From: Acinetobacter sp. WCHAc010034
GTDB taxonomy: Bacteria; Pseudomonadota; Gammaproteobacteria; Pseudomonadales; Moraxellaceae
Direction of reading: 5' to 3'
Assembly: GCF_001696615.3 (NCBI RefSeq)
Contig: NZ_CP032279.1
Coordinates: 868,001 to 932,000 of the forward strand
DNA: 64,000 nucleotides
In this document: piece by piece, positions 36,001 to 44,361 of the stretch
How the letters are laid out: every line of letters starts with the position of its first letter
Numbering within the stretch: the first letter of the stretch is position 1
Program-made: the position numbers and the translations under genes
The notes under the pieces: generated by a model
Databases searched by the model: none
What the model was told of the DNA's origin: nothing
Seen by the model: the letters and a program-made list of their open reading frames with translations, nothing else

Positions 36001-36098
36001 TTGGTAAAAGCCAAGTACCCAGCTACACTTATAGTGAACCCAAGCAACAGCATCAGGATGCGCTGGCTCAGTGAAAATGCAATGATACGTTTTAACAT
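33015..36098 (-). CDS. Heavy-metal RND efflux pump, CzcA/CusA family
   Basis: This inner-membrane proton antiporter of about 1027 residues exports metal ions from the periplasm and cytosol. Twelve helices and two porter domains are evident. In TM4 the motif reads AIGLLVDAAVVVVEN. The first Asp of the CzcA DFG...D pattern is Ala, as in CusA, but the SEMLSGVRGDLAVKIFG segment is CzcA-like and the CusA methionine triad is not evident. Metal specificity is therefore open. ATG 36098 follows GAGG, and is preferred to the upstream 36155 start. Confidence 0.9.
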   Translation of the reverse strand: MLKRIIAFSLSQRILMLLLGFTISVAGYLAFTKLPIDAFPDVSSTQVQIVMKSPGMTPEEVESRIVMPIEQDMLGIPHQTVLRSQSKYAIAIITLDFAEGTDPYWARQQVNERLSGVMPALPSSASGGIAPMTTPLGESFMFTLHGPLSDMEKRTLLDRVIRPQLRKIEGVADVNALGGLVRTFEVTPNLEALAARGLSLTQLQQAIELNNASDGAGRLNENGESLLIRSDSRVSSLAELGDIIVSNDQGTLIQVKDIAEVHTGALTRYGAVTENGQGEAVQGIVLTLKGANARQVVQHVREHLQEIEKTLPQGTTIEPFYDRGELVNRAIRTVSKTLFEAIILVLILLLLFLGNLRSALVVATVLPLSALSTFLMMRQFGLSANLMSLGGLTIAIGLLVDAAVVVVENIEMQLADAHESEQHSFLPPLNVIYRAVCEVAVPVTAGMIIIMLVFIPLMTLEGLEGKLFSPVALTIVFALSSSLIFSLTVIPVLCSFFLKSQAHHTPFLVAKLEAGYSKVLDASLAHPKKVYVLAGSLLLVAALIFPFIGKSFMPTMDEGDTILQLEKIPSISLQNSIALDLDIQKRILQQVSEVARIVARTGSDELGLDPMGLNETDSFIVLKPQDQWQGKSKEQILEKIRHVLADVPGVNLTFSQPIEMRTSEMLSGVRGDLAVKIFGSDLDKLNDLSKQIASVLQSIEGSEDVMTLENSGVQYQELRIHRDMAVRNQLDSQSIQAQLKMLIEGKEIGTIIEQGRPVPLMMKGDPQLGQSSFELSNIALPIENVAAVPLSSLAEMVKTEGVVKIDRENASRMSVVRANVRDRDLVGFVDEAKQLVTERVKLPPGYSLKWGGQFENQQRAAARLMLVVPAALTIIFFLLFTTLGSVRQAVLVFVNIPFALIGGVLALAMTGEYLSVPASVGFIALMGIAVLNGLVMIGYFNQLISRGVAIEAVVREGAMRRLRPVMMTASIAALGLIPLLFTTGPGAEIQRPLAIVVIGGLISCTMLTLILLPNLFKQFGLARDHHV

Positions 36099-36108
36099 GT
36101 GCTCAACC

Positions 36109-37389
36109 TCAATTTGCTGCAACACTGCTGACAGCTGGCGCTTGCTCTGCACCAAAGCCAGACCACACTGCCTTGAGGCGCTCTACACCGCTAACCGCAA
36201 ACTGCATTTCTGGCCTTAATGCGGCAGCTGCAATATGACTTTGCTGTTGATTGACACCAATCAGGTTAACTGACATAGTAGAAAAACCACTTTTATTTTT
36301 GATAAATATCATATGCTTGCCATCTTTTAAGGCCACCGCAGCACTTGGCACAGACCATGCAGCAATTACTGTTGGGGTATAACTTTGAATATGAGCTTTT
36401 ACAAATTGCTGTTCCCGTAAGCAGCTGTCTTTTGCATCCATTTGCACCAAGACATTTTGAGTTTGAGTGTTGCCGGTAAGCGCTGGCGCAACCTTTTGAA
36501 CATAGCCTGTGATTTCACAGCCCTCAACTTTGACTTTATCCCCAGCATGAATATATTTGCTGTCAGCCAAACTGGCTTGCAGCAGCAGCTGCAGCGGTAA
36601 ATCGCTATTAACCAATTGTCCAAGTACTGTGCCAGTTTCGACATACTGACCCACAGACACCTGTAAACTTTCTACGCTACCGTTGGCTGGGCTTTTAACA
36701 TAAACCACCGGATTTAAACCATTCGCGCTACTACCTCCCATAAACTGCAGCATTCGCTGCTTTGCACTCAAGTCAATATTGAACCGCTGTACTTGATTTT
36801 GTGCTTCTTGCACCCGCTTTTCAGCAATGATTCCCTCTACATATAAGCTTCGTTCTCGTGCTAGGTTTTGCTGTGCAAGTTGTTGCTGGGCACGAATTTG
36901 CAATATGTCATTTTGAATCTGAATTAAATTCGGGCTATGCACAGCCAATACATTGCTATGGCGTGCAACGTCAGCCAAAGGCTGCACCAATACCTGCTGT
37001 ACGACCCCTGACACCGGGCTGGTTAGCACAACCTTACTCTCTGGTGACCACTGTGCCTGACCTTGTAAAACGAGTCTTGTTTGCACATCCGCCGCGGCTG
37101 GCCCTAAAGTTTGCAGCTGGATACCTGCTTGCTGGATTTGCTTTGAAGAAATGAGAATTTGACTGCCTGAAGCATCACTGCTGATCGAAGCTTCTGGAAG
37201 TTCATCTTCCGCTTTAGCTTGAGCTGCCTTGTTCTTATTAGACAACACAGTGCTTCCCCACAACAGCCCAAGGCTGACTAGGACTAATGCGCCGATTGCA
37301 AATAACAGTTTTTTTGAACGCAGTACACTAACTTGCTGACCCACTGGCCTAGCCCTCAAAGATATTTTTCTCCATAAGGCTAAGATCAA
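36109..37389 (-). CDS. CzcB/CusB-like periplasmic adaptor
   Basis: The 426-residue membrane-fusion protein has an N-terminal signal anchor (about residues 28-48), a short helical hairpin (about 160-215), a lipoyl-like segment and a barrel. No ATG is available near the 5' end. TTG 37389 or, more likely, GTG 37344 behind GAGG is the start. The C-terminal half lacks the extra Met-rich domain of CusB. It ends 10 bases before the pump. Confidence 0.87.
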   Translation of the reverse strand: MILALWRKISLRARPVGQQVSVLRSKKLLFAIGALVLVSLGLLWGSTVLSNKNKAAQAKAEDELPEASISSDASGSQILISSKQIQQAGIQLQTLGPAAADVQTRLVLQGQAQWSPESKVVLTSPVSGVVQQVLVQPLADVARHSNVLAVHSPNLIQIQNDILQIRAQQQLAQQNLARERSLYVEGIIAEKRVQEAQNQVQRFNIDLSAKQRMLQFMGGSSANGLNPVVYVKSPANGSVESLQVSVGQYVETGTVLGQLVNSDLPLQLLLQASLADSKYIHAGDKVKVEGCEITGYVQKVAPALTGNTQTQNVLVQMDAKDSCLREQQFVKAHIQSYTPTVIAAWSVPSAAVALKDGKHMIFIKNKSGFSTMSVNLIGVNQQQSHIAAAALRPEMQFAVSGVERLKAVWSGFGAEQAPAVSSVAAN

Positions 37390-37455
37390 GTTCTTAAGAT
37401 CTGATTAAGTTTATACAATACTTTATGCTGCAGATTTCTTATTATTACTGATAAT

Positions 37456-37653
37456 TTAGGTCAACTTGAATTCGGCTATGGCCTCTTCATCTGGATAAAG
37501 GCTTTCGCCTAGAACAGAGCCAATGCCATGGTAGGAAATTTTATTCAAAACAATATTTTTAGAGTTTGGAACAGCGTATCCGCTGATTACCATTAACATA
37601 GATACAAGAGCAGATATCAAGCTAAAGCGCATCGGTCGATGAAGGCCTGGCAT
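37456..37653 (-). CDS. Small exported protein in front of the efflux operon
   Basis: The 65-residue product has a hydrophobic signal-like core (about residues 8-27, then an Ala-Val-Pro boundary) and a short acidic tail. ATG 37653 lies behind AGGGAG. I do not recognise it with certainty. CzcI-like small periplasmic proteins in this position are one possibility. It would be the first gene of the efflux transcript. Confidence 0.45.
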   Translation of the reverse strand: MPGLHRPMRFSLISALVSMLMVISGYAVPNSKNIVLNKISYHGIGSVLGESLYPDEEAIAEFKLT

Positions 37654-37821
37654 TAACTTTCTCCCTGCTGCATAACACTGCTGCAGAATCACATTAATTT
37701 TTTTTGTTTATTTCCTATAAATGCCACATCTATTTATATAAATATTCAACATGATTTATATTGATCAAGCATATTGTTCTCAGCTAAAAAATATATCTGT
37801 TTTTCAAGTTATATATCTGAA

Positions 37822-38334
37822 TCACTTATTTCGATTAAAGAGCATACTTTTCAATACATTATCTTTGAAAATAAAATGGTGCATTAATGCAGCACTGGCA
37901 TGTAATCCTACAATTGCAATAAAAGCATTGCCTAAAAGCTCATGCAATTCACCAATATATTGAACATCTCTAACACTGCTTAAAAGTGGCAAGTTTAAAA
38001 ATGATACTTTGAAATTATCAGTAAAACTTGATAATGCAAGCCAACCAGCGATTGGAACAACACATAAACTTAAGTAAAGAGAAAATCTAACAATTTTAAA
38101 TAGATTTTTTTGATATTGATTAATTATTTTATTTTGAGGAATACTTTTCTTATAGACAAAAACAAAAACTAACCTAATGAAAAATAAAATAAAGATTGAT
38201 ATCCCACCTATGACATGAATCTGCCCAAGCAAGCCCGTTGTTGTTGGATTTCCACCAGTCAAATACACAGTTGCAACCAAAAAAAATGTAATCCAATGCA
38301 TTATTATTATCGGTTTTGGATAGATATTCTCCAT
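37822..38334 (-). CDS. Cytochrome b561-type membrane protein
   Basis: The 170 residues form four membrane helices with His residues suited to bind heme b (HWIT in helix 1, HVIGG in helix 2, ELHELLGN in helix 3, LHASAALMHH in helix 4), matching the cytochrome b561/YodB family that moves electrons across the inner membrane. ATG 38334 follows AGGAGG. The larger ORF to 38358 has no ribosome site. Confidence 0.88.
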   Translation of the reverse strand: MENIYPKPIIIMHWITFFLVATVYLTGGNPTTTGLLGQIHVIGGISIFILFFIRLVFVFVYKKSIPQNKIINQYQKNLFKIVRFSLYLSLCVVPIAGWLALSSFTDNFKVSFLNLPLLSSVRDVQYIGELHELLGNAFIAIVGLHASAALMHHFIFKDNVLKSMLFNRNK

Positions 38335-38581
38335 GATTCCTCCTAATTTTTCAGACATTTATATCAAGCTTAATTAAGCGTTCCAAATTAAGATAAGCAG
38401 CAAGCAAACCTTGAAGAATATATCTACGGCAAGAAACCTTATTAAGCACAGCTTGCTAAGCTAGACACAGCAAGCCAAAGCAGAATTAAAAGAGTCAAAT
38501 TATCTTTAATGGCGACCAAACTAAACAATAGAATCTTGGGCTTAAAATAAAGTAGGCACTGCTATTTTAAATTCAACTCCA

Positions 38582-39391
38582 TCATGTCTCATTGCAGGAT
38601 TTTGCATAATGCTGGATTGTGGATATATTTTTCTCAATAGAGCCTGAGACTACATGAGGTAAAAGTTGATTCACTTTTACAAATATCTTTTCTGGATAAC
38701 CAACCTGATAAGACTGCTGATCACGCTGAAGAAAATTATATAACTCTTCTGCAACCAGCTCAGGGCTGTCCATTTGCACTCCCAATTGCTGATTCATCTG
38801 AATCACCGCAGGGCTATTCATTGCTGTGCTGGTAGCGCGGGGAGAGAAATATCTGAACTTAATCGCCGTTGTGCAGTATTCCCGCGCAAGCGCTTCTGTT
38901 GCTCCCCTGAGTGCAAATTTACTCGCGCAGTAGCTGACATAGCCAGGATAGCCAATGCTTCCGAAAGTGGAGCCAATATTGATAATTTGACTGGGGTTCA
39001 CTGCCGACATCAGCGGGATAACTTGCTGAATCAGTTCCAGCGGATACGCTACGTTTACCATCATCATTCTTTCAATCATTGCATCCTGCTGATCTGAGAA
39101 TAAAGCAAAATCATTTATTCCGGCATTATTAATATAATAGTTGATCGGCGTATTCATTAGGGCCAGCGCCTGTATAAAATGCTGACGGCTTTCCGGTTTG
39201 GATATGTCACAGCATAAGCAGTTTAACTTGATGCTTGGATAGCTCTTCGCAAGTTTAGCCTGCATCTCTTTGAGCATGCCTTCATTCCTGCCCGATAAAA
39301 CAAGGTTAATGCCTTTTTTTCCTAAAGTATTTGCAATGGCTTGGCCAATGCCCCCTGTTGCCCCAACAATCACAGCTGTTAAATTAGACAT
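38582..39391 (-). CDS. Short-chain dehydrogenase/reductase
   Basis: The 269-residue classical SDR has the cofactor motif GATGGIGQ, the NNAG motif, the catalytic Ser (INIGSTFG) and YxxxK (YCASK). It would reduce or oxidise a carbonyl/hydroxyl using NAD(P)(H). ATG 39391 follows GAG at good spacing. It is the last gene of the four-gene cluster starting at 42713, where it would tailor the product of the oxygenase and adenylating enzyme. Confidence 0.88.
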   Translation of the reverse strand: MSNLTAVIVGATGGIGQAIANTLGKKGINLVLSGRNEGMLKEMQAKLAKSYPSIKLNCLCCDISKPESRQHFIQALALMNTPINYYINNAGINDFALFSDQQDAMIERMMMVNVAYPLELIQQVIPLMSAVNPSQIINIGSTFGSIGYPGYVSYCASKFALRGATEALAREYCTTAIKFRYFSPRATSTAMNSPAVIQMNQQLGVQMDSPELVAEELYNFLQRDQQSYQVGYPEKIFVKVNQLLPHVVSGSIEKNISTIQHYAKSCNET

Positions 39392-39441
39392 AGTTTTTCT
39401 CACTGAATATAAAAATAGTTATGCAATATGCGCACGCCAAA

Positions 39442-40320
39442 TTAAAAGTTATGATTCATTCCTAGGCCCATGCTGATGTACAGCTTCCGGTTTTCCAGCG
39501 GGACAAGAATTTCACGCCTGCCGTGCATAAAGCGCTTATTGTCAATAATGGCCAGATCACCGTCCTGCCAATTAATTTCAGCAGTAAATTTTTCACAGAG
39601 GCCGGCCAGTTCTAAAATTAAATCCGGGCTGATTTCCGAGCCATCAGCAAAATGGTAGCGCGGTTTTTGATAATTATAGGATGGCCCTAATAATGTATTT
39701 GCAAATGCAGGAATGCCCTTTAAATTATCATGCCGGATCATATTCACCTGTAAGCCATATTCAATTCCGCCATTTTCTGCAGGGCTGATGCTTTGGCCGG
39801 GAATCATGTCTGCAAAACGCTGCAAATCATTCCAGGTCGTCTCTTCAGGCATCTTGATATTCAAAGCTGCTGCAACATATTTTTGCCAAATATTTTTGGG
39901 CAAATACCGGCTGATCGTCATCGGCGCTGAAAATTTTTCCTTTAAGCTATCCGGCAAGTTCAGCCAAACCAAGTGACCATCGCATACCGTAGTCTGAGAA
40001 CCCTGCGAAGCGCTTAATGCACTGAAAAAGGCAATAATATCCGGCGGCAATGGCGTAGTTCCATTTTCAATATGCAGCCCTACAGCGTGAGTGCCTGCAT
40101 CCACTTTTTGCGATTGCTGCGTGATATTTTCACGCGCCGGGTCGTAAGTCAGCTTTTGGCATAATAATGCCATCAGCTGGCTGAAACTGGCCACGTCATA
40201 GTTTTCATTCCTCAGCAGAACCCAGCCGTTTTCGGTTAAAGCGGCTTTGATTTCTTTTCTTGCAGACTTTAGAAGAAGCTCTTTCTCATCCGCACTCATC
40301 ACAGCTTGTTTCATATTCAT
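39442..40320 (-). CDS. Fe(II)/2-oxoglutarate oxygenase, clavaminate-synthase-like (HxE)
   Basis: The 292-residue protein has the TauD/clavaminate-synthase fold. The metal triad is His83-x-Glu85 in GLHIENG and His266 in RFMHGRRE. The Glu in place of the usual Asp is characteristic of clavaminate synthase and relatives acting on amino-acid-derived substrates. The downstream Arg (ENRKLYIS) would bind 2-oxoglutarate. It lies 84 bases after the AMP-binding gene in the same direction. The substrate is unknown and is possibly an amino acid loaded by that enzyme. Confidence 0.82.
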   Translation of the reverse strand: MNMKQAVMSADEKELLLKSARKEIKAALTENGWVLLRNENYDVASFSQLMALLCQKLTYDPARENITQQSQKVDAGTHAVGLHIENGTTPLPPDIIAFFSALSASQGSQTTVCDGHLVWLNLPDSLKEKFSAPMTISRYLPKNIWQKYVAAALNIKMPEETTWNDLQRFADMIPGQSISPAENGGIEYGLQVNMIRHDNLKGIPAFANTLLGPSYNYQKPRYHFADGSEISPDLILELAGLCEKFTAEINWQDGDLAIIDNKRFMHGRREILVPLENRKLYISMGLGMNHNF

Positions 40321-40404
40321 ATTTCTATCTCACTGTTGCCGCTTATCGCCCAGCTTTCGCTTGAAGCAGAAATAGTTTTAATTTTCCGGAAATTTATCAG
40401 TACG

Positions 40405-41925
40405 CTAATTCAGCAACAAATCTGCCTTAAAGCGCTGCTGAATAGCATTTCTGCGCAATTTTCCATTATCTGTCAGCATTTCATTTGCTAAAGAAAACGG
40501 CTCTTCAGCGCGGCACCAATGCTGAATGCGGGCATAATCCGGCATGCGGGCATTGGCTTTTTGTATTGCCTGATCAACCATACTGTTTGATACTGAATCT
40601 TTGGCATAAATCACAGCGGATAAATGCGGCTGCGCTTCACCAAAAACAGCAATCTGATTAATTTCAGGCTCACTTGCGCTATTGGATTCCACCCATTCCG
40701 GAGAGACATTCCGGCCAAAACTGCTGACAATAATCTGCTTAATGCGCCCGGTGATGAATAAGTAGCCGTCTTCATCAAAAAAACCCGCATCACCGGTATG
40801 GATATACTGGCTTGCAGGGAGTTCATTCAGATAGCCCTGCATGGCATTACCCTTGACCAGCACCTCCCCACTTGGAGTTATTTTGACTTCCACATGGGGC
40901 AATGGCCGGCCTACACTTCCTATTTTAATTGCATTGGGTAAATTCAGACTCACCACAGAAGCGCATTCAGATAAGCCATAGCCCTCATATACTGGAAGCC
41001 CGAGCTTTTCACACTGCATCAGCAAATCTGGAGCAACTTTTCCGCCGCCGACGGCAATGAATTTCAAGCTGCTGAAATCCTCAGGACTGTGCACTGAAAT
41101 GTATTCCACAATGGCTTTAAGCATTTGCGGCAGCAGAATGACGCTTTCAATTTGATATTCATTTACGGCATCAGCGAAATTCTGGACTTTAAATTCATGA
41201 TTTGAAATTAACCCGAATTGACTCACATCTCCTGCCATCAATGATCTGCCCATGCTCAGTGCCACATATATTCCCGCTATGTTTTCCAGCAGCGTGGCAA
41301 AAGGAATAAGGCATAAATGGCGCCCCAGCTGGCGTGAAGCCAGCGCATTGCTCAGAGATTGTGTAATTGAATCAATGGTATCCTCTCCCAGACAGACACC
41401 TTTAGGTGTTCCAGTACTGCCTGATGTATAGGTTATTTTCGACGGCTTTACAGAATCTGAACTTGCTTGGCTATGTGCAATCAGCTCTCTTTTATCAGCC
41501 AAATGGATAAATTGACCCTTTACAGCATTTGCAGCTGAAATATGCTTTATGGTCTTGCTGGCTTTCAGCTCTTCCAGCCATTCACCCCCCTCACTAGCAT
41601 TACCGAATGCAGCAGGCATGAAAATTGTATCTGTGCGGCTATCATTGAGCAGATGCTGGATCTGATTTTTGCTGAAAAACAGCGGAATCGGAACAACCGT
41701 TATATTGGCTTTTTTTGCAGCCAGATCCATCACAATCCATTCGATGCTGTTGCTCCCGAAAATCGCAAGATTTTCGCTTTTCATCTGCATCAGTTCAGCA
41801 GCCAGATGTTCAACTTGCATTTGCAAATCAGCATAGCTAACCGTTTGATCCGCAGTCACCAGCGCCTCTCTTTCCGGGCTATATCTTGCATGATAGGCAA
41901 TTGAATCAAATAATTTTTTTATCAT
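40405..41925 (-). CDS. ANL-superfamily acyl/aminoacyl adenylating enzyme
   Basis: The 506-residue protein has the ANL core motifs: ITYTSGSTGTPKG, EGYGLSE, TGDAGFF and the GRIKQIIVSSFG hinge. The C-terminal lid carries NGKLRRN, whose Lys is catalytic. It activates a carboxylic acid as an acyl-AMP and then a thioester. No carrier-protein domain is fused, so it may make CoA esters. It opens 51 bases after the hemolysin-like gene and precedes the oxygenase. Confidence 0.88.
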   Translation of the reverse strand: MIKKLFDSIAYHARYSPEREALVTADQTVSYADLQMQVEHLAAELMQMKSENLAIFGSNSIEWIVMDLAAKKANITVVPIPLFFSKNQIQHLLNDSRTDTIFMPAAFGNASEGGEWLEELKASKTIKHISAANAVKGQFIHLADKRELIAHSQASSDSVKPSKITYTSGSTGTPKGVCLGEDTIDSITQSLSNALASRQLGRHLCLIPFATLLENIAGIYVALSMGRSLMAGDVSQFGLISNHEFKVQNFADAVNEYQIESVILLPQMLKAIVEYISVHSPEDFSSLKFIAVGGGKVAPDLLMQCEKLGLPVYEGYGLSECASVVSLNLPNAIKIGSVGRPLPHVEVKITPSGEVLVKGNAMQGYLNELPASQYIHTGDAGFFDEDGYLFITGRIKQIIVSSFGRNVSPEWVESNSASEPEINQIAVFGEAQPHLSAVIYAKDSVSNSMVDQAIQKANARMPDYARIQHWCRAEEPFSLANEMLTDNGKLRRNAIQQRFKADLLLN

Positions 41926-41975
41926 CTTCAGAAATCCAAGTTTGAAGCTGGATATTCACCCAGTTTCATGAATAT

Positions 41976-42713
41976 TTAGAAATTGGAATCGTATATTTCC
42001 TGAGTTACGGCCAATGCTTCGGCCACATTTATCGCCAGCACAAGCGGCTTTTGCTGATAGTAATTTCCCCATTGCTTCTGGGCTGCGCCTAGCGCGTTTG
42101 GATCCGCTTTATCTATGACATGAAAGTGCAGCCTCATCTGCTGCAGAACATAGCGGACAGCAACTGTGCCTGTACATACAGCCCATTCAACTTTTTGCCG
42201 GCTTAAATGGAATACCAGAAAAGCAACCATCAGTTTTGCATTTTCTATATTGAGAGAAGCCAAATTTCCGATTTCAACCAGCTTGTCCCTTGAAACCTTA
42301 CTTTGGGTAAATTTTTCCAGGCTCACCTGCACCGGTGTTTCCAGATATTGTTCAAGAAAAGCATCTTTCCCGCTTAAAGTTTCCATCCCAATTGCCACTT
42401 GCATCCCATTTTCGGTATAGCCGGCAAACAGTGTTGAAAAAAACTCAGAAAGTGATGCATTATGGATTTCTTTATATTTGTCACTGATAAAACTTTCAGC
42501 CCGCATCCGCTCTAATGTACGGCTGCGGTCTAAAGTCTTAACGTCCAAACTGATGAGTGCATTTTTGGACGATACCTTAGGCAATACTTCCACACAGTTT
42601 TTATCTGAATCAGCTTTAATAAATCGTTCTTTTTTATATTTCGAGTTACATAAATTTGAGTCTAAATAGTTAATCTTATTAGATGAAGAATTTTTAAAGA
42701 TGAATGTAGTCAT
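41976..42713 (-). CDS. "Thermostable hemolysin" family protein, possible GNAT-type acyltransferase
   Basis: The 245-residue product belongs to the T-hemolysin (PF12261) family named after a Vibrio hemolysin. It has no signal peptide or membrane helix. Its layout recalls autoinducer-synthase/GNAT acyltransferases: an N-terminal basic stretch, ERMRAESFISDKY, FLEQYLETPVQ, VEIGNLASL and an RYVLQQM helix. A role joining an activated acyl chain to an amine is therefore plausible but unproven. ATG 42713 (spaced from GAGAG) or 42719 is the start. It is the first gene of the cluster, behind a Fur-like box. Confidence 0.7.
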   Translation of the reverse strand: MTTFIFKNSSSNKINYLDSNLCNSKYKKERFIKADSDKNCVEVLPKVSSKNALISLDVKTLDRSRTLERMRAESFISDKYKEIHNASLSEFFSTLFAGYTENGMQVAIGMETLSGKDAFLEQYLETPVQVSLEKFTQSKVSRDKLVEIGNLASLNIENAKLMVAFLVFHLSRQKVEWAVCTGTVAVRYVLQQMRLHFHVIDKADPNALGAAQKQWGNYYQQKPLVLAINVAEALAVTQEIYDSNF

Positions 42714-42907
42714 TATCATCTCTCAGAAAAATATAATAAGAAAAAAATAAAACTGAAAGCTTAAAACTTCCTTAAAAACAAAAGCACACCATAAAGAAAA
42801 AATAATTAAACCAAATAAAATCAAATACATAAAAAGAAACAAATAAAATACAATATAAAAAATAATTTTAACTTACCATTGACACACATATTTAAAAGAA
42901 AAATAAA

Positions 42908-42922
42908 TAATAATTATTATCA
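42908..42922. promoter_or_regulatory. Fur-like operator upstream of the four-gene cluster
   Basis: The minus strand reads TGATAATAATTATTA, 14 of 15 matches to the Fur 7-1-7 consensus TGATAATnATTATCA. It lies about 190 bases before the first gene, in otherwise gene-free AT-rich sequence (42720-43026). The AT-richness of the interval raises the chance of a random match. Confidence 0.55.
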
Positions 42923-42999
42923 TTAATAAAAGTATAATCACCCATGCTTAAATATATAATTTAATAGTCACACTAACAGCAGGTTTTCTATTCTAAGTA

Positions 43000-43020
43000 A
43001 AAAAGGGAACTAAAGTTCCC
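43000..43020 (-). terminator. Terminator after the first alpA gene
   Basis: GGGAAC/GTTCCC (43005-43010 with 43015-43020) with an upstream A-run becomes a stem plus U-run on the minus strand, directly after the alpA stop. Confidence 0.8.
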
Positions 43021-43026
43021 ACATAA

Positions 43027-43254
43027 TTATCGGCTAGCCAACTTAACCTCAATCCATTGATTGATCTCCCTAGCAAACCAGCCAACTCGACCTACTGTTA
43101 AATGAACCTGTTTCGGAAAAGTTACATCATATTGCTTATGGCGTTCATTCATAATGTTATAAATAGTTGCACGGCTTAAACCTATGAGTCGAATAACTTC
43201 TTTGAAGTTAATAATTTGGTTCATCTGAAAAGTCTGACCTGTGAACGCATTCAT
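43027..43254 (-). CDS. AlpA/excisionase-like DNA-binding regulator (copy 1)
   Basis: The 75-residue MerR-like winged helix (LIGLSRATIYNIMN, WFAREINQW) is of the AlpA class that controls excision genes in integrated elements. ATG 43254 follows AGGAG. It is similar to the larger regulator at 49256-49546, a paralogue. It is the last gene of the island's core. Confidence 0.88.
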   Translation of the reverse strand: MNAFTGQTFQMNQIINFKEVIRLIGLSRATIYNIMNERHKQYDVTFPKQVHLTVGRVGWFAREINQWIEVKLASR

Positions 43255-43327
43255 GATGTTTACTCCTGATCATTGATGCGAGCGGCAATTCGCTCACATG
43301 ATAGGCCTCTGGCATAAAATCTTACGT

Positions 43328-44221
43328 TTACGATTTCACAGCCCGAACCGACTGCTGCAGCTCTCTCTGAACATCCTTAATATTTATTCGCTCTGGCGCT
43401 TGCTCTGGCAACTTCCCCTCTTCAGGGTAAAACTCCTCCAAAATATCCGTACTTTCTTCATCATCCGCCTCAAAGCCGGCATTACCATAGCCCTGCCTCG
43501 CTGCCTGATCTAAAGCATTCTGATTAAAGCCTGAATCTTTACCTTGCTGATCAATCTGCTTCGCTGAAGCAATCGCGTCCTGCAGGCTAATGCCATCACG
43601 CAGCGTCAAGTCTACGTAATACACCGGTGTCCGATAGCTTTGCACAGTGGATTTTCCTCTTAAGGTCAATTGCAGCGGCAGGCATGACAGCAGCCCATCC
43701 GACGATGCATGGTAATAGCTGAGGCGCGCAGCCAGAGTGCGGATGCTGTTGAATCCGGCCGTTCTGAAAATGAAAGCGCCCAGCTCATCCGACTCATCCA
43801 GATTCACGTACAGCCGGCCATAGGGCCTGCACAGCCCGCCTTGCGCCAGCGGGCATAAATCAGGGGATGGACATGGATGATGTTCAATACCTTGCTGAGT
43901 TAAGCGCTGACAGGTTTCTCCATTGCCTGAGCAAATTAATCGTCCTGTTTGACGATCAAATAAGCTGTACTCTGCTCTAAGATTGAGTTCGGGATCATTA
44001 AAGATCATCCTGACTGGAATGGTTCTGAGCTTCTGGCTGCCGGCTTTCGCGCGCAGCTGTTCATCCAGCGGATGCTTGACCCAGCCATCCTTGTTCTGAA
44101 TTTGGCTGGTCAGGGTAAACTGGTCATCCTTTTCAGGCAGGCGCTTGCCGTTCTTTTCCACCATCTTGCCAATACTTATTCTGCCGAGGATCGGCGGAGT
44201 AATTGCCAGACCTTTAATCAT
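43328..44221 (-). CDS. Recombination-directionality-factor-like protein
   Basis: The 297 residues resemble the Gp3/RDF-like family common in Acinetobacter islands (often labelled hydrolase or metal-binding). A Cys/His cluster around residues 96-136 probably binds zinc (CSGNGETC, HHPCPSPDLCP, CRPYGRL). Such proteins may help an integrase choose excision. ATG 44221 follows AAAGGAC. Function is inferred from family and company (alpA, yqaJ). Confidence 0.75.
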   Translation of the reverse strand: MIKGLAITPPILGRISIGKMVEKNGKRLPEKDDQFTLTSQIQNKDGWVKHPLDEQLRAKAGSQKLRTIPVRMIFNDPELNLRAEYSLFDRQTGRLICSGNGETCQRLTQQGIEHHPCPSPDLCPLAQGGLCRPYGRLYVNLDESDELGAFIFRTAGFNSIRTLAARLSYYHASSDGLLSCLPLQLTLRGKSTVQSYRTPVYYVDLTLRDGISLQDAIASAKQIDQQGKDSGFNQNALDQAARQGYGNAGFEADDEESTDILEEFYPEEGKLPEQAPERINIKDVQRELQQSVRAVKS

Positions 44222-44282
44222 ATTGATGTCCTTTCTATTTCACTGCAGTTGTTTAGATTTCATTTAAAAAATTGAATGCATA

Positions 44283-44310
44283 AAAAATCCCATGCCAGAA
44301 GGCATGGGAT
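44283..44310 (-). terminator. Terminator after yqaJ
   Basis: ATCCCATGCC/GGCATGGGAT (10 bp, loop AGAA) with an A-run at 44282-44287 gives a U-run on the minus strand. Confidence 0.85.
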
Positions 44311-44361
44311 CGTTATGGCGTTAAACAGCTTTGCTGCTGAATTGCTTAGGCTAAGTTCATT

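Noticed and set aside
41976..42713. True secreted hemolysin
   Set aside because: There is no signal peptide or membrane-active segment, and it heads an enzyme cluster. The family name comes from one Vibrio protein.
42901..42990. Possible origin of replication because of AT-rich repeats
   Set aside because: No iterons or DnaA boxes are visible. The Fur-like palindrome explains the symmetric part better.
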